From positions 1 to 64,000 of the forward strand of contig JBMNPJ010000011.1 of the NCBI GenBank assembly GCA_050943535.1: 64,000 bases of DNA, written 5' to 3'. Under the pieces are notes generated by a model. It did no database searches, was not told the DNA's origin, and saw nothing but the letters and a program-made list of their open reading frames with translations. The translations under genes were made by a program, and so were the position numbers. Below, one piece after another: positions 43,206 through 52,130 of the stretch. This DNA is from Massiliimalia sp050943535 (lineage in GTDB: Bacteria > Bacillota > Clostridia > Oscillospirales > Ruminococcaceae). Positions within the stretch are counted from its first letter, which is position 1. Every line of letters begins with the position of its first letter.

Positions 43206-44243
43206 TTATGAGTTTTGTGGTGGAGAAGACAGACTTTTGAGTACCTGTTCTTTTAATTCATCCAGTTCCTGTTCGGTCATGGTGATGGTTACCTGATTGA
43301 GATCAATGTGATCTTCTTCCATAATCTGCTGTACAATTTGGTCAGCATAGGAGGAATTGGATGAAAAAGCCTCTGCGGTTTTCTTCTGTTTTGCCGGGTT
43401 TGGTACAGCCGGAGACGATGCTGCAGGTTTGCTGGGGGCAGCAGCTTTGGTTTTTGGAGTGCGAGAAACGCCTGCAGACGGGGAACTGGTTTTTGAAACA
43501 GCAGGTGCTTTGTGTATGGGCTCTTCTACCAGCGGTTTTGGTCGTCCGCCCTTGTCGTCATATAAAAATAGGGGAGAAGAGACCGTCTTTTTAGGGTTAG
43601 AATCAGAAGATTTTTTGGTAATGTGATAAAGGGGTTCTGGCTGGGAATCCCTTTTTGCTTTTTTCGGTAATTCCAAGGGCTCTTCTGTGGAGACTGTTTC
43701 CGGAGATTTTCTGTGGACAAGTTTTGCGAACAGAAAAATCAGCAAAAACAGCAGGATAAATCCGCCGGCACAGACACCAAGGGAAATGAAACGGTGACTG
43801 GGATCTCCCAGAAAAATCAGCAGACCACCCAAAGTTCGGCTGGAAAAAATAATCTTTCCTGAAACAGCATCCAAGGCAGAAGAAAACTGTTCGCCGCTGT
43901 CATCAGAAAGAGTCAGGGTTGTTCCGTTATTTGATATAACTTCAAAAATTCCATACTGGGTCTGTTCGTCCCGGGTGATGGTTACAAACACCTGTTCTTT
44001 GGCGGAATAGGCAGATTGGGAAGCTACCGCAATCAGACTGTTTTGGTAAACCGGTTCTTCAGAGAGTTCTGTGCCTGTCAGGTACAGCTGGACTCCGCCC
44101 ACAGAAAAGGGAGCGCCTTGCTGGGAACGGTACATACCGAACAAAAGCAGTCCGCTGGCAGAGACAAAAGCTAGGATCAGCACCAGACAAACTGCGCTGA
44201 AAAAGACGGAGACAATGGATTTTAGGGAATGCAACGGTTTCAT
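43206..44243 (-). CDS. Membrane protein resembling a degenerate SipW-type signal peptidase, 345 aa
   Basis: N-terminal transmembrane segment (about 12-36), a 130-residue extracytoplasmic domain, a second transmembrane segment (about 155-180), then a long Pro/Ser/Ala/Lys-rich cytoplasmic tail ending in a helix rich in Glu (DLNQVTITMTEQELDELKEQ). The external domain follows the order of SipW-like signal peptidases: an NSLIAV stretch, VFVTITRDEQ, YGIFEVISNNG, and SGKIIFSSRTLGGLLIFL before the second membrane segment. The SM serine and the catalytic lysine are not recognisable. So it is at best a non-catalytic relative. The ATG at 44243 has AAAGGCGG upstream. Function unknown. Confidence 0.6.
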   Translation of the reverse strand: MKPLHSLKSIVSVFFSAVCLVLILAFVSASGLLLFGMYRSQQGAPFSVGGVQLYLTGTELSEEPVYQNSLIAVASQSAYSAKEQVFVTITRDEQTQYGIFEVISNNGTTLTLSDDSGEQFSSALDAVSGKIIFSSRTLGGLLIFLGDPSHRFISLGVCAGGFILLFLLIFLFAKLVHRKSPETVSTEEPLELPKKAKRDSQPEPLYHITKKSSDSNPKKTVSSPLFLYDDKGGRPKPLVEEPIHKAPAVSKTSSPSAGVSRTPKTKAAAPSKPAASSPAVPNPAKQKKTAEAFSSNSSYADQIVQQIMEEDHIDLNQVTITMTEQELDELKEQVLKSLSSPPQNS

Positions 44244-44601
44244 AAAACAGTTACCGCCTTTCTGAAAAATAAGGGACATGAAAAGACAGATCTTTTTCCA
44301 CTATTATACAATATTTCCCCACAGGTTTCAATTGAGAAAACAACTGGAAAAAGCCGGAAGTAAAGGGAAAAATCCCGGATGTTTTGTCCGTCCTGGAAGG
44401 AAAAACCATTTGGCAGAATCACAAGGTTTTGGAAAACTAACTGCATTAAAATTGTATAATTACAGGAAATTCATGAAAAAGTATTGCGAATTAATTTTTG
44501 AAAATGTATAATACATTATAATGTATATAATGTAGAGAAAAGAAAAAAATGGGTATTGTCTGCCTTGCTGGCAGACGGAAAATGGAATCGAGGAAGGATC
44601 A
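44244..44601. other. Divergent intergenic region with two promoters
   Basis: 358 bases. The minus-strand promoter is TTGAAA (44331-44326), 17-base spacer, TATAAT (44308-44303), for the membrane-protein/GH78 pair. The plus-strand promoter is TTGCGA 44484-44489, 17-base spacer, TATAAT 44507-44512, for the activase. The section between them shows no gene. Confidence 0.7.
44507..44534. promoter_or_regulatory. Palindromic operator-like cluster at the activase promoter
   Basis: The perfect 16-base palindrome ATACATTATAATGTAT (44511-44526) overlaps the -10 and start point, and TATAATGTA is repeated directly. TATAAT-AC-ATTATA at 44507-44520 resembles a PerR/Fur-type box except that the half sites are separated by two bases rather than one. 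Confidence 0.5.
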
Positions 44602-47550
44602 ATGGGAAGATCAATAGGGATTGATATTGGCTCCACAACTGCCAAGGTTGTGGTAATGGATGGAGAACAGGTGCTGTTTCGTTGTTATGAACGGCACTTT
44701 TCTCAAGTTCGTCAAAAAACATTGGAAATTATTAAACGGGCGGAAAAAGAAATCGGAACAGAACCGTTTACTATGGCGGTTTCCGGTTCTGCCGGACTTG
44801 GTGTAGCCAAAGCCGCAGGAATCCCCTTTGTACAGGAAGTGTTTGCCACCGGGGAACTGGTGCGGAAGATGGTTCCGGATGCGGACGCAGTGATTGAACT
44901 GGGCGGGGAAGACGCCAAAATTTTATTTTTTGATGAAAACGGAGCCTTTGAGGAACGGATGAACGGTTCCTGTGCAGGGGGCACCGGTGCGTTTATCGAC
45001 CAGATGGCAACCCTGCTTGCGGTCAATACGGATGAACTGGATCGTCTGGCAATGGATCACCATTTTATCTATACCATTGCTTCCCGGTGCGGCGTATTTG
45101 CGAAAACGGATATTCAGCCATTGCTCAACCAGGGTGCCAGAAAAGAAGATATTGCCGCCAGCATTTTCCAGGCTGTGGTGGACCAGACCATTACCGGTTT
45201 GGCACAGGGCAGAAAAATCCAGGGTAAAGTTCTGTTTTTAGGGGGACCGCTCCACTTCTTTAAAGGACTGCAGGAACGGTTTGTGGAAACTTTGCACCTG
45301 TCACCGGAAAATGCGGTGTTCCCGGAATTTGGTTTGTACGCAGTGGGAATGGGTGCCGCCATTTATGCGGAAGAAGAAGGCTGCCATTTAACCTATGGGG
45401 AACTGGTGGAAAAGCTGGAAAACGCTGCTGATGAAGCAGTAACTACCCTTCGGCTCCAGCCATTATTTAAAGATGAGCAGGAATATGAGGCATTCCAGCG
45501 CCGCCATGCCCAGGCAAATACAGAAGAATACCCTCTGGAAGAATATTCCGGAGACGCTTATTTGGGAATTGACTGTGGAAGTACCACCACAAAACTCTGT
45601 TTGGTGGACCGGGACTACCATATTTTATACAGCTATTATCACTCCAATTTGGGCAATCCAGTGCAAATCGTGCGGGAAGAACTGATGAAAATCCGTCGTC
45701 TGTGCGGGGATAGAATCCAGATTCGAGGCAGCGCTGTAACCGGTTACGGGGAAGATTTGGTGCGCAACGCCTTTAATGTGGATGTGGGATTGGTAGAAAC
45801 CATGGCTCACTTAAAAGCTGCCAGCCATTTTAATCCGGATGTGGATTTTGTTTTGGATATTGGTGGGCAGGATATTAAATGCTTTAAAATTCACAACGGT
45901 GTCATTGACAACATCATCCTCAACGAAGCCTGTTCTTCTGGATGTGGTTCCTTTGTGGAAACATTCGCAAAATCCATGGGCTATGATGCCGCAAGTTTTG
46001 CAAAACTTGGGCTGTTTGCGAAAAATCCTGTGGACTTGGGTACCCGGTGTACTGTATTTATGAACTCTTCTGTAAAACAGGCACAGAAGGAAGGGGCAAC
46101 TATCGAAGATATTTCCGCCGGCCTTTCCATGAGTGTTACCAAAAACGCCATTTACAAGGTAATCCGTGCAGTGTCCAAGGATGCTTTGGGTGAACACATT
46201 GTGGTACAGGGCGGAACCTTCTTAAACGACGCCATTCTGCGCAGCTTTGAGCTGGAAGTAGGACGGGACGTTGTGCGCCCCAATATTGCAGGTTTGATGG
46301 GTGCTTACGGTGCGGCGCTGTACGCCATGGAACTCCGTTTGAAATCCTGTTCTCTTATGACATTAGAACAGCTGGAAAGCTTTACCCATACTTCTAAAAC
46401 CATCAGCTGCAATGGCTGTAATAACCACTGCAACTTGACCATTAATACCTTTGACGGCTCCCGAAAATTCATTTCCGGAAACCGGTGTGAAAAACCTTTG
46501 GGAGTTCATGCCAACGAGGATATTCCTAATATGTTCCAGTATAAACTGCAGAAAATCCGGGCGCTGAAAGGCGTAGACGGGGGACTGGGCAAAATCGGAA
46601 TTCCCATGGGGCTGAATATGTATGAAAATATTCCGTTCTGGTACGCATTCCTGACCCGTTTGGGCTTTGAAGTGGTGCTGTCCGATGTGTCCAGCCGGGC
46701 ACTGTACCGGGCGGCGCAGGATACCATCCCTTCTGATACTGTATGTTATCCTGCAAAGCTGATGCACGGTCATGTGAAGAATTTGCTTGACAAAGGGGTT
46801 ACCCGTATTTTCTACCCCTGTCTGCCCTATAACTTTGATGAAAAAGAAGGGGACAATCACTATAACTGTCCGGTCGTAGCTTATTATCCGGAACTTTTGG
46901 ATGCCAACATGGACGATTTGAAAAAAGTCCGGTTCTATCACGGATACTTTGGTATTCATCGCCCGCAGGATTTTGACAAAAAGGCGTATGAATACTTTAA
47001 GGATGAATTCCATTTCCCAATGAAGTTGGTAAAACAGGCATCTAAGGAAGCCTATGCGGTTTACCACAGCTGGCTGGAAGATATTAGAAATGAAGGGGCA
47101 CGGTGCATCCAGTATGCCCGGGAACACGGACTGAAGATTGTGGTTTTGGCAGGACGCCCATATCATGTGGATCCCGAAATTAACCACGGACTGGATAAAC
47201 TGCTCAGCTCTCTGAACCTGGTGATTGTAACCGAAGATGCAGTAGCGCATTTGGCACATGCTGGAAAAGTACATGTGCTCAACCAGTGGACCTATCACGC
47301 CAGACTGTATAATGCCGCCAAGTATGTGACCACTCAGCCGGATATGGAACTGATTCAGATTGTTTCCTTCGGCTGCGGTATTGACGCGATTACTACCGAC
47401 GAGGTTCGTTCCATTCTGGAGGATGGCGACAAGCTGTATACCCAGCTGAAAATTGATGAAATCAACAACCTGAGCGCCATCCGAATTCGAATTCGCAGTC
47501 TGCTGGCCGCGATTGATGCCAAGGCTGCCAAAGCCAACGCAAACTCCTAA
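44602..47550 (+). CDS. 2-hydroxyacyl-CoA dehydratase activase-type ATPase (BcrAD/BadFG), 982 aa
   Basis: Two ASKHA ATPase domains in tandem: the first with IGIDIGSTTAK at 5-15 and SCAGGTGAFIDQM plus SRCGVFAKTD, the second with LGIDCGSTTTK near 320 and ACSSGCGSFVET plus LGTRCTVFMNSS. The cysteines in each domain are those that hold the [4Fe-4S] cluster between subunits in HgdC-type activators. A C-terminal DUF2229 region starts near residue 660 (GIPMGLNMYENIPFW). Known activators use ATP to inject one electron into a dehydratase. This large type usually occurs as one protein of about 1400 residues; here the remainder is the next gene. Physiological substrate unknown. Confidence 0.9.
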   Translation: MGRSIGIDIGSTTAKVVVMDGEQVLFRCYERHFSQVRQKTLEIIKRAEKEIGTEPFTMAVSGSAGLGVAKAAGIPFVQEVFATGELVRKMVPDADAVIELGGEDAKILFFDENGAFEERMNGSCAGGTGAFIDQMATLLAVNTDELDRLAMDHHFIYTIASRCGVFAKTDIQPLLNQGARKEDIAASIFQAVVDQTITGLAQGRKIQGKVLFLGGPLHFFKGLQERFVETLHLSPENAVFPEFGLYAVGMGAAIYAEEEGCHLTYGELVEKLENAADEAVTTLRLQPLFKDEQEYEAFQRRHAQANTEEYPLEEYSGDAYLGIDCGSTTTKLCLVDRDYHILYSYYHSNLGNPVQIVREELMKIRRLCGDRIQIRGSAVTGYGEDLVRNAFNVDVGLVETMAHLKAASHFNPDVDFVLDIGGQDIKCFKIHNGVIDNIILNEACSSGCGSFVETFAKSMGYDAASFAKLGLFAKNPVDLGTRCTVFMNSSVKQAQKEGATIEDISAGLSMSVTKNAIYKVIRAVSKDALGEHIVVQGGTFLNDAILRSFELEVGRDVVRPNIAGLMGAYGAALYAMELRLKSCSLMTLEQLESFTHTSKTISCNGCNNHCNLTINTFDGSRKFISGNRCEKPLGVHANEDIPNMFQYKLQKIRALKGVDGGLGKIGIPMGLNMYENIPFWYAFLTRLGFEVVLSDVSSRALYRAAQDTIPSDTVCYPAKLMHGHVKNLLDKGVTRIFYPCLPYNFDEKEGDNHYNCPVVAYYPELLDANMDDLKKVRFYHGYFGIHRPQDFDKKAYEYFKDEFHFPMKLVKQASKEAYAVYHSWLEDIRNEGARCIQYAREHGLKIVVLAGRPYHVDPEINHGLDKLLSSLNLVIVTEDAVAHLAHAGKVHVLNQWTYHARLYNAAKYVTTQPDMELIQIVSFGCGIDAITTDEVRSILEDGDKLYTQLKIDEINNLSAIRIRIRSLLAAIDAKAAKANANS

Positions 47551-47568
47551 AGAAAGGCTGGGATTCCA

Positions 47569-48906
47569 ATGGCAGAATTAAAATATGCAAAAGACGGCAG
47601 ATTGTTGTTTACCAAAGAAATGAAACGGGAGTACACCATTCTGGCTCCTAACATGCTGCCGGTTCACTTTAAGATTTTTAAAATGGCATTTGCTCTTCAT
47701 GGATACAATATGATCCCCCTGGAAACCACCGGACGGGAGATTGTCAATGAGGGGTTAAAGAATGTACATAACGATACCTGTTATCCGGCGCTTTTGGTAA
47801 TTGGACAGCTGATTCACGCACTGAAAAGCGGAGAATATGATTTAAACAAAACAGCTTTGCTGATTACCCAAACAGGCGGCGGATGCCGGGCATCCAACTA
47901 TATTCATCTGCTTCGAAAAGCGCTGAAACGAAGCGGATTTGAACAGATTCCGGTTATTTCTCTGAATCTGTCCGGGATGGAGAAAAATCCTGGATTTCAG
48001 TTGACTTTCAGTCTGATTAAAAAGCTGGTATACGGCATTGTATATGGAGACCTTTTGATGCTTTTGGCAAACCAGGTTCGCCCTTATGAAATTTCTGCCG
48101 GAGCGGCAGACCGCATGATCGAACACTGGGTATCAGAGCTGGGAGAAGAATTTAAGGATTCTAAAAATGTCACCTACCGCCGGGTAAAGGAAAACATGGA
48201 TCGAATTCTGCAGGACTTTGCCAACATTCCGGTGCAGAAAGAAGATAAAATCAAAGTGGGCGTCGTAGGGGAAATTTATGTAAAATATGCTCCTTTGGGC
48301 AACAATGGACTGGAACGGTTTTTGCAGAACGAAGGCGTAGAAGTAGTTGTTCCGGGCCTGATGGACTTTGTTATTTTCAAAGTAGACAACCGGATTGTCG
48401 ACCCAGAACTGTACGGCGGAGGCCGCATCAAACATTTTATTGCCAGCAAATTTGCCCGCTTCTTAATGGGATGGCAGGATGACATGATCGCAGCTGTGAA
48501 AAAATATCCTCAGTTCCGTGCGCCAGGCCGTTTTTTGGATACCAAAGAATTGGTGAAAAACTATGTGGGCTACGGCAACAAGATGGGAGAAGGCTGGCTT
48601 TTAACTGCGGAGATGATTGAACTGGTTCACTCTGGTGTTAACAATATTGTGTGTACTCAGCCCTTTGGATGTTTGCCTAATCATGTGGCAGGAAAAGGCA
48701 TGCTGAGAAAAATTAAGGAAAATAATCCTGAGGCGAATATTGTGGCCATTGACTATGACCCAAGTGCTACGGCAATTAACCAGGAAAACCGAATCAAGCT
48801 GATGATTGCCAACGCTAAGAGAATTCGCCGGATGCAGCAGGAAGAAAAAGCAAAATCTTCTGAACCAAGCCATGCTGCCGCTGCGTCTGTAGCTTCAAAA
48901 GAATGA
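47569..48906 (+). CDS. Dehydratase-activase-associated subunit (HgdB-like), 445 aa
   Basis: Corresponds to the C-terminal third of the 1400-residue CoA-dehydratase-activase proteins. Conserved cysteine motifs are NDTCYPALLVIGQL, TGGGCRASNYIHLLRKALK and CTQPFGCLPNHVAGKG, typical of HgdB/DUF2229-type iron-sulphur proteins. It follows the 982-residue gene by 18 bases with AAAGGCTGGG as ribosome site, so the two are surely co-produced and probably form one complex. The Ala-rich C-terminal tail is not part of the family core. Confidence 0.87.
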   Translation: MAELKYAKDGRLLFTKEMKREYTILAPNMLPVHFKIFKMAFALHGYNMIPLETTGREIVNEGLKNVHNDTCYPALLVIGQLIHALKSGEYDLNKTALLITQTGGGCRASNYIHLLRKALKRSGFEQIPVISLNLSGMEKNPGFQLTFSLIKKLVYGIVYGDLLMLLANQVRPYEISAGAADRMIEHWVSELGEEFKDSKNVTYRRVKENMDRILQDFANIPVQKEDKIKVGVVGEIYVKYAPLGNNGLERFLQNEGVEVVVPGLMDFVIFKVDNRIVDPELYGGGRIKHFIASKFARFLMGWQDDMIAAVKKYPQFRAPGRFLDTKELVKNYVGYGNKMGEGWLLTAEMIELVHSGVNNIVCTQPFGCLPNHVAGKGMLRKIKENNPEANIVAIDYDPSATAINQENRIKLMIANAKRIRRMQQEEKAKSSEPSHAAAASVASKE

Positions 48907-48924
48907 TGAAAAGGTTGTGTTGTG

Positions 48925-49800
48925 ATGCAGATTACCTTGAGAAATACCTCTTCCCTTGCAGTGATTGATACCCAGGGAGCAGAAATGCGTTCTTTTCAGG
49001 ACGGATTTGGCACCGAGTATCTGTGGCAGGCAGATTCTGTTTACTGGAATCGTACTTCTCCGCTGCTCTTTCCCTGTGTAGGCAGACTGCGGGATGGAAA
49101 AACCACCATTGACGGAGTGGAATACTCCATTCCCAAGCACGGTTTTTTGAGAGACCGGGAGTTTCGTCTGGCATTTTATAACGACGAAAAGGCGATTTTA
49201 TCCTATCTTTCTAATGACAAGGATTACGAGATCTTTCCGTTTCGTTTCAACTTTCAGGTTACCTATACACTGGAAGGGTGCAGCCTGAAAGTGCAGTATG
49301 ATGTATTTAACATGGATGACAAGGAAATGCCGTTTTGTATCGGCGCTCATCCAGGATTCCGGGTACCGGTATTTGGAGACGAACCATTTGAGAACTATTA
49401 TATCGAATTGGATCGGCCGGTGACTGCATCCATTCCGTATTTTACCGGAAGCGAATGGGATAATTCCAAGAGACGGGAATTTTTGAAAGATCAAAAGCGG
49501 TTTTTCTTAAACCACAGCATGTTTGACGGAGATGCCATTTTCTTAGATGAAGTAAAACCGGTCAGCGTGACCCTTGCCAGTGTGCTGAGCGGCCGTGGGG
49601 TTCAGATGAACATCGAAGGCTTTGAATCCATCGCCTTCTGGACACCGGCTGGAAAACAGGCGCCGTTTGTATGCTTAGAACCTTGGGCAGGAAGCGATTC
49701 CTACACCGATGAGGACGGGGATTTCAGAAAAAAACGTCAGGTACAGACCGTACAGCCAGACGAGAAAAAGACCTATTCTTTTACTATTGAAATGCTTTAA
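48925..49800 (+). CDS. Aldose 1-epimerase family protein (LacX-like), 291 aa
   Basis: Galactose-mutarotase fold protein. Visible features are SPLLFPCVGRLRDG, the HGFLRDREF motif whose histidine aligns with the family active site, the second histidine in CIGAHPGFRVP, and the catalytic-type glutamate region CLEPWAG. This is the LacX/YphB-type subgroup in which sugar or sugar-phosphate substrates are poorly defined. The ATG at 48925 directly follows an in-frame GTG at 48922; either may start. It lies 18 bases after the dehydratase subunit. Repeat copy B begins on the base after its stop codon. Confidence 0.88.
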   Translation: MQITLRNTSSLAVIDTQGAEMRSFQDGFGTEYLWQADSVYWNRTSPLLFPCVGRLRDGKTTIDGVEYSIPKHGFLRDREFRLAFYNDEKAILSYLSNDKDYEIFPFRFNFQVTYTLEGCSLKVQYDVFNMDDKEMPFCIGAHPGFRVPVFGDEPFENYYIELDRPVTASIPYFTGSEWDNSKRREFLKDQKRFFLNHSMFDGDAIFLDEVKPVSVTLASVLSGRGVQMNIEGFESIAFWTPAGKQAPFVCLEPWAGSDSYTDEDGDFRKKRQVQTVQPDEKKTYSFTIEML

Positions 49801-49853
49801 CCAGGGGTTCACACCCCTGGACCCGAAGAGGCTTCGCCTGTACTCTGCCAGTT
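49801..49853 (+). repeat. Intergenic palindromic repeat, copy B
   Basis: The palindrome CCAGGGGTTCACACCCCTGG at 49801-49820 begins immediately after the epimerase stop codon and is followed by ACCCGAAGAGGCTTCGCC and TACTCTGCCAG, matching the first half of copies A and D. Confidence 0.85.
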
Positions 49854-49990
49854 TTACTACTCAATAAACCAGTGACCGCTTTTGCTTAGGAGATACAATT
49901 TTGATATTGTATTACAGCGGCAGATAAAACCTGTTAAAGCAACAAAGCTATATCTCCAAATAATACTTTCGGAAACAGTAATGAGGGGGT

Positions 49991-50270
49991 GTAGGGGGAG
50001 TTAAAGCCGCTTTTGCGGCGGTACCACTCCCCCTACAAAGCCGTTCCGGCGCTTGAGGAATGATCTTTTGGTTCGTTTTCTTCCATAAGAAAATGAACAA
50101 AGCTCCTCGGCGAACTCGGTTCGCCGCCTTGTTTTGTGGGCATGTCGCGGACAGTGTCCACTGACCACACTTGCACTTTTTCTTTTTATGCCAAAAAAAG
50201 AGAAGTTGGCAAAGCCAACTTTGCAGAAAAGGGCGCTTAGGGGCGTGCTCCGGAAATATTTGCTAAGTGG
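49991..50270 (+). repeat. Hairpin-mosaic intergenic element, copy 1
   Basis: At least four hairpins in series: GTAGGGGGAGT/ACTCCCCCTAC (49991-50036, with GCCGC/GCGGC nested), GTTCGTTTTCTT/AGAAAATGAAC (about 50071-50097), CGGCGAAC/GTTCGCCG (about 50108-50126) and GTTGGC/GCCAAC (about 50204-50218). The part from 50134 on, containing TGTGGGC, CCACACTTGCAC and GTGCTCCGGAAATAT, is homologous to 55269-55376. Confidence 0.7.
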
Positions 50271-50292
50271 CATTACCTTTTTCTACAATCTG

Positions 50293-50323
50293 AGCAGACC
50301 ACAAATCGTGGTCTGCTTTTTTG
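50293..50323 (+). terminator. Terminator downstream of the hairpin mosaic
   Basis: AGCAGACCAC (50293-50302), loop AAATC, GTGGTCTGCT (50308-50317), then TTTTT. Confidence 0.85.
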
Positions 50324-50525
50324 CGCCTGTTTTTCAAAGACAACTTTCTAAAACCCAAAGATGATCGGCTTTTCGGATTACCCAAAACCCACCGGATTCC
50401 TTTGGGTAATTCTTCTATTGATTTTCCTATAGGTTCCGAGTATAATAATTAAAATTAAATTTCAAGTAAAATGTGGAATTTTTTTGTTGATTATGCTTTA
50501 ACACAAACAGGACGGGGGAACCAAT

Positions 50526-51494
50526 ATGTATGATGCCCTTTGTGTAGGGATTTTGGTGGCGGATGTGCTGGCAAAACCAGTGGATGCGGTTCCGGAAAAA
50601 GGACTACTCAATCTGGTGGACAGCATCGAGATGTTTAACGGCGGAAACGCCATGACTGCCGCAGTGAATCTGCGGAAAATGGGGCTTTCCTCTGCAATTG
50701 GCGGAAAAGTGGGGAAAGACCCTTTCGGAGATTTTCTGCGGACAAAGCTGGAACAGGCTGGGGTAGAAACCCGCGGCCTGGCAGTCAGCGACCGGGTACA
50801 GACGTCGGTGTCTGTGGCCTTGTCAGCCTCTGACGGGGAACGGAGTTTTTTACACTGTATCGGCGCCAACGGAGAATTTTGTCTGGACGATATCAATTGG
50901 GATCTGGTGGAACAGTGCCGTACGGTATTTGTCACCGGAAGTTTTTTGCTACCCACCTTTGACGGGGAACAGACAGCCCAATTTTTAAAGCGATGTAAGG
51001 AAATGGGGAAAACCACCCTTTTGGATGTGTGCTGGGACAGCCGGGGAAATTGGGGAACACTGCTCAATCCTTGTATGCCGTATCTGGATTATTTCCTGCC
51101 CAGCATTGAGGAAGCGGTCATGCTTGCCAAAGTGGACAGCTGGACTCCATCTCCTACAGAAATTTCCCAAAAGATTGCTGGGGAATTTTTCAGCCGGGGT
51201 GTGAAAAGTGTAGTGATTAAGCTGGGTTCTAAAGGGTGTTTTGCCCAGGAGAGTGCTCAGGCAGAGCCGTATATTCTGCCGGCATATACCCATATTAAAC
51301 CGGTGGATACCACAGGGGCAGGGGACAGTTTTTGTTCTGGCTTTATTGCTGCCTTGTGCCGAGGAGAAAGCTTTTTAGACTGTGCCCGGTTTGCCAACGG
51401 AGCCGGCGCTCACTGTGTCATGGAAAAAGGCGCAACTACCGGCATGAAGCCTTATGAAGAAATTAAACAGTTTATGGAGGCGAATCCTTTATGA
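50526..51494 (+). CDS. PfkB-family carbohydrate kinase, 322 aa
   Basis: Ribokinase-type sugar kinase. The first signature is around NGGNAMTAAVNLRKMG (near residue 38), typical of sugar-binding glycines, and the second is DTTGAGDSFCSGF near residue 260 with the catalytic aspartate in GAGD. Length is normal. It overlaps the downstream isomerase gene (ATGA), so the two enzymes are coupled. By context it may phosphorylate the ketose made by that isomerase (fructose or xylulose); ribokinase, fructokinase and keto-deoxygluconate kinase share the fold. Promoter at 50418-50446. Confidence 0.9.
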   Translation: MYDALCVGILVADVLAKPVDAVPEKGLLNLVDSIEMFNGGNAMTAAVNLRKMGLSSAIGGKVGKDPFGDFLRTKLEQAGVETRGLAVSDRVQTSVSVALSASDGERSFLHCIGANGEFCLDDINWDLVEQCRTVFVTGSFLLPTFDGEQTAQFLKRCKEMGKTTLLDVCWDSRGNWGTLLNPCMPYLDYFLPSIEEAVMLAKVDSWTPSPTEISQKIAGEFFSRGVKSVVIKLGSKGCFAQESAQAEPYILPAYTHIKPVDTTGAGDSFCSGFIAALCRGESFLDCARFANGAGAHCVMEKGATTGMKPYEEIKQFMEANPL

Positions 51495-52003
51495 GTATGA
51501 CCAAACAACAGGCCGCACAGCGAGCTATGGAATTTTTTAAAAAGGCCGCCATTGCGGTGACACCGGAAGAGGAAAGCCGTTTGGAAGTGGCGGATTTTGG
51601 ACTGGATCGTTTGGAAGAAACCGGTTTGCAGCTATTGACTTATGTGAATACAGAACGGTGCTGCGCCAAAGAAATGGTGCTGTTTCCGGGGCAGACCTGC
51701 CCGGAACACCGGCATCCGGAAGTCGGCGGACTTCCGGGCAAGGAAGAAACGTTCCGCTGCCGATGGGGAAAGGTGTACCTTTATGTGGAAGGAGAACCCA
51801 CAGATTCCATTCATGGAAAAGTTCCCCAGGGCGTTTATACCGTATTTCATGAAATTATTCTGAATCCGGGAGAACAGTATACCCTGTATCCTAATACTCG
51901 TCACTGGTTTCAGGCAGGAGAGATGGGAGCAGTAATCAGCGAATTCAGTACCCACTCCACAGACGAAAACGATGTATTTACCGATCCGGAGATTGTGCGG
52001 TAA
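51491..52003 (+). CDS. D-lyxose/D-mannose isomerase (cupin type), 170 aa
   Basis: Metal-dependent cupin isomerase that interconverts D-lyxose and D-xylulose and, in characterised members, D-mannose and D-fructose. The metal site reads H73 and H75 in PEHRHPEVGG, E86 in KEETFRC and H138 in NTRHWF. Length fits the smaller members of the family. It overlaps the PfkB kinase stop by four bases and is followed 127 bases later by a GH38 alpha-mannosidase, so mannose to fructose is the more likely physiological reaction here; this is inference from context. Confidence 0.85.
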   Translation: MSMTKQQAAQRAMEFFKKAAIAVTPEEESRLEVADFGLDRLEETGLQLLTYVNTERCCAKEMVLFPGQTCPEHRHPEVGGLPGKEETFRCRWGKVYLYVEGEPTDSIHGKVPQGVYTVFHEIILNPGEQYTLYPNTRHWFQAGEMGAVISEFSTHSTDENDVFTDPEIVR

Positions 52004-52130
52004 CCTGATTTGCTTCGGATCGAAAAATGAATAAGAAAAGACACAACGGAAATGGCGCTGAACAGAAAGCAACGTTCATCGGTTCAGATTGCTTTTTCCG
52101 AAATACAGCTATTTGGAAAGGAGCGTTTTT

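Larger units (their letters stand above)
49854..50525. other. Gene-free region before the PfkB kinase
   Basis: Holds the hairpin mosaic (49991-50270), a terminator (50293-50323) and the kinase promoter: TTGATT 50418-50423, 17-base spacer, TATAAT 50441-50446. Short open frames here lack ribosome sites and run through hairpins, so I call none. Confidence 0.7.

Noticed and set aside
49801..50325. CRISPR array or insertion sequence in the repeat-rich region
   Set aside because: Repeats are not regularly spaced with unique spacers, and there is no transposase fragment.
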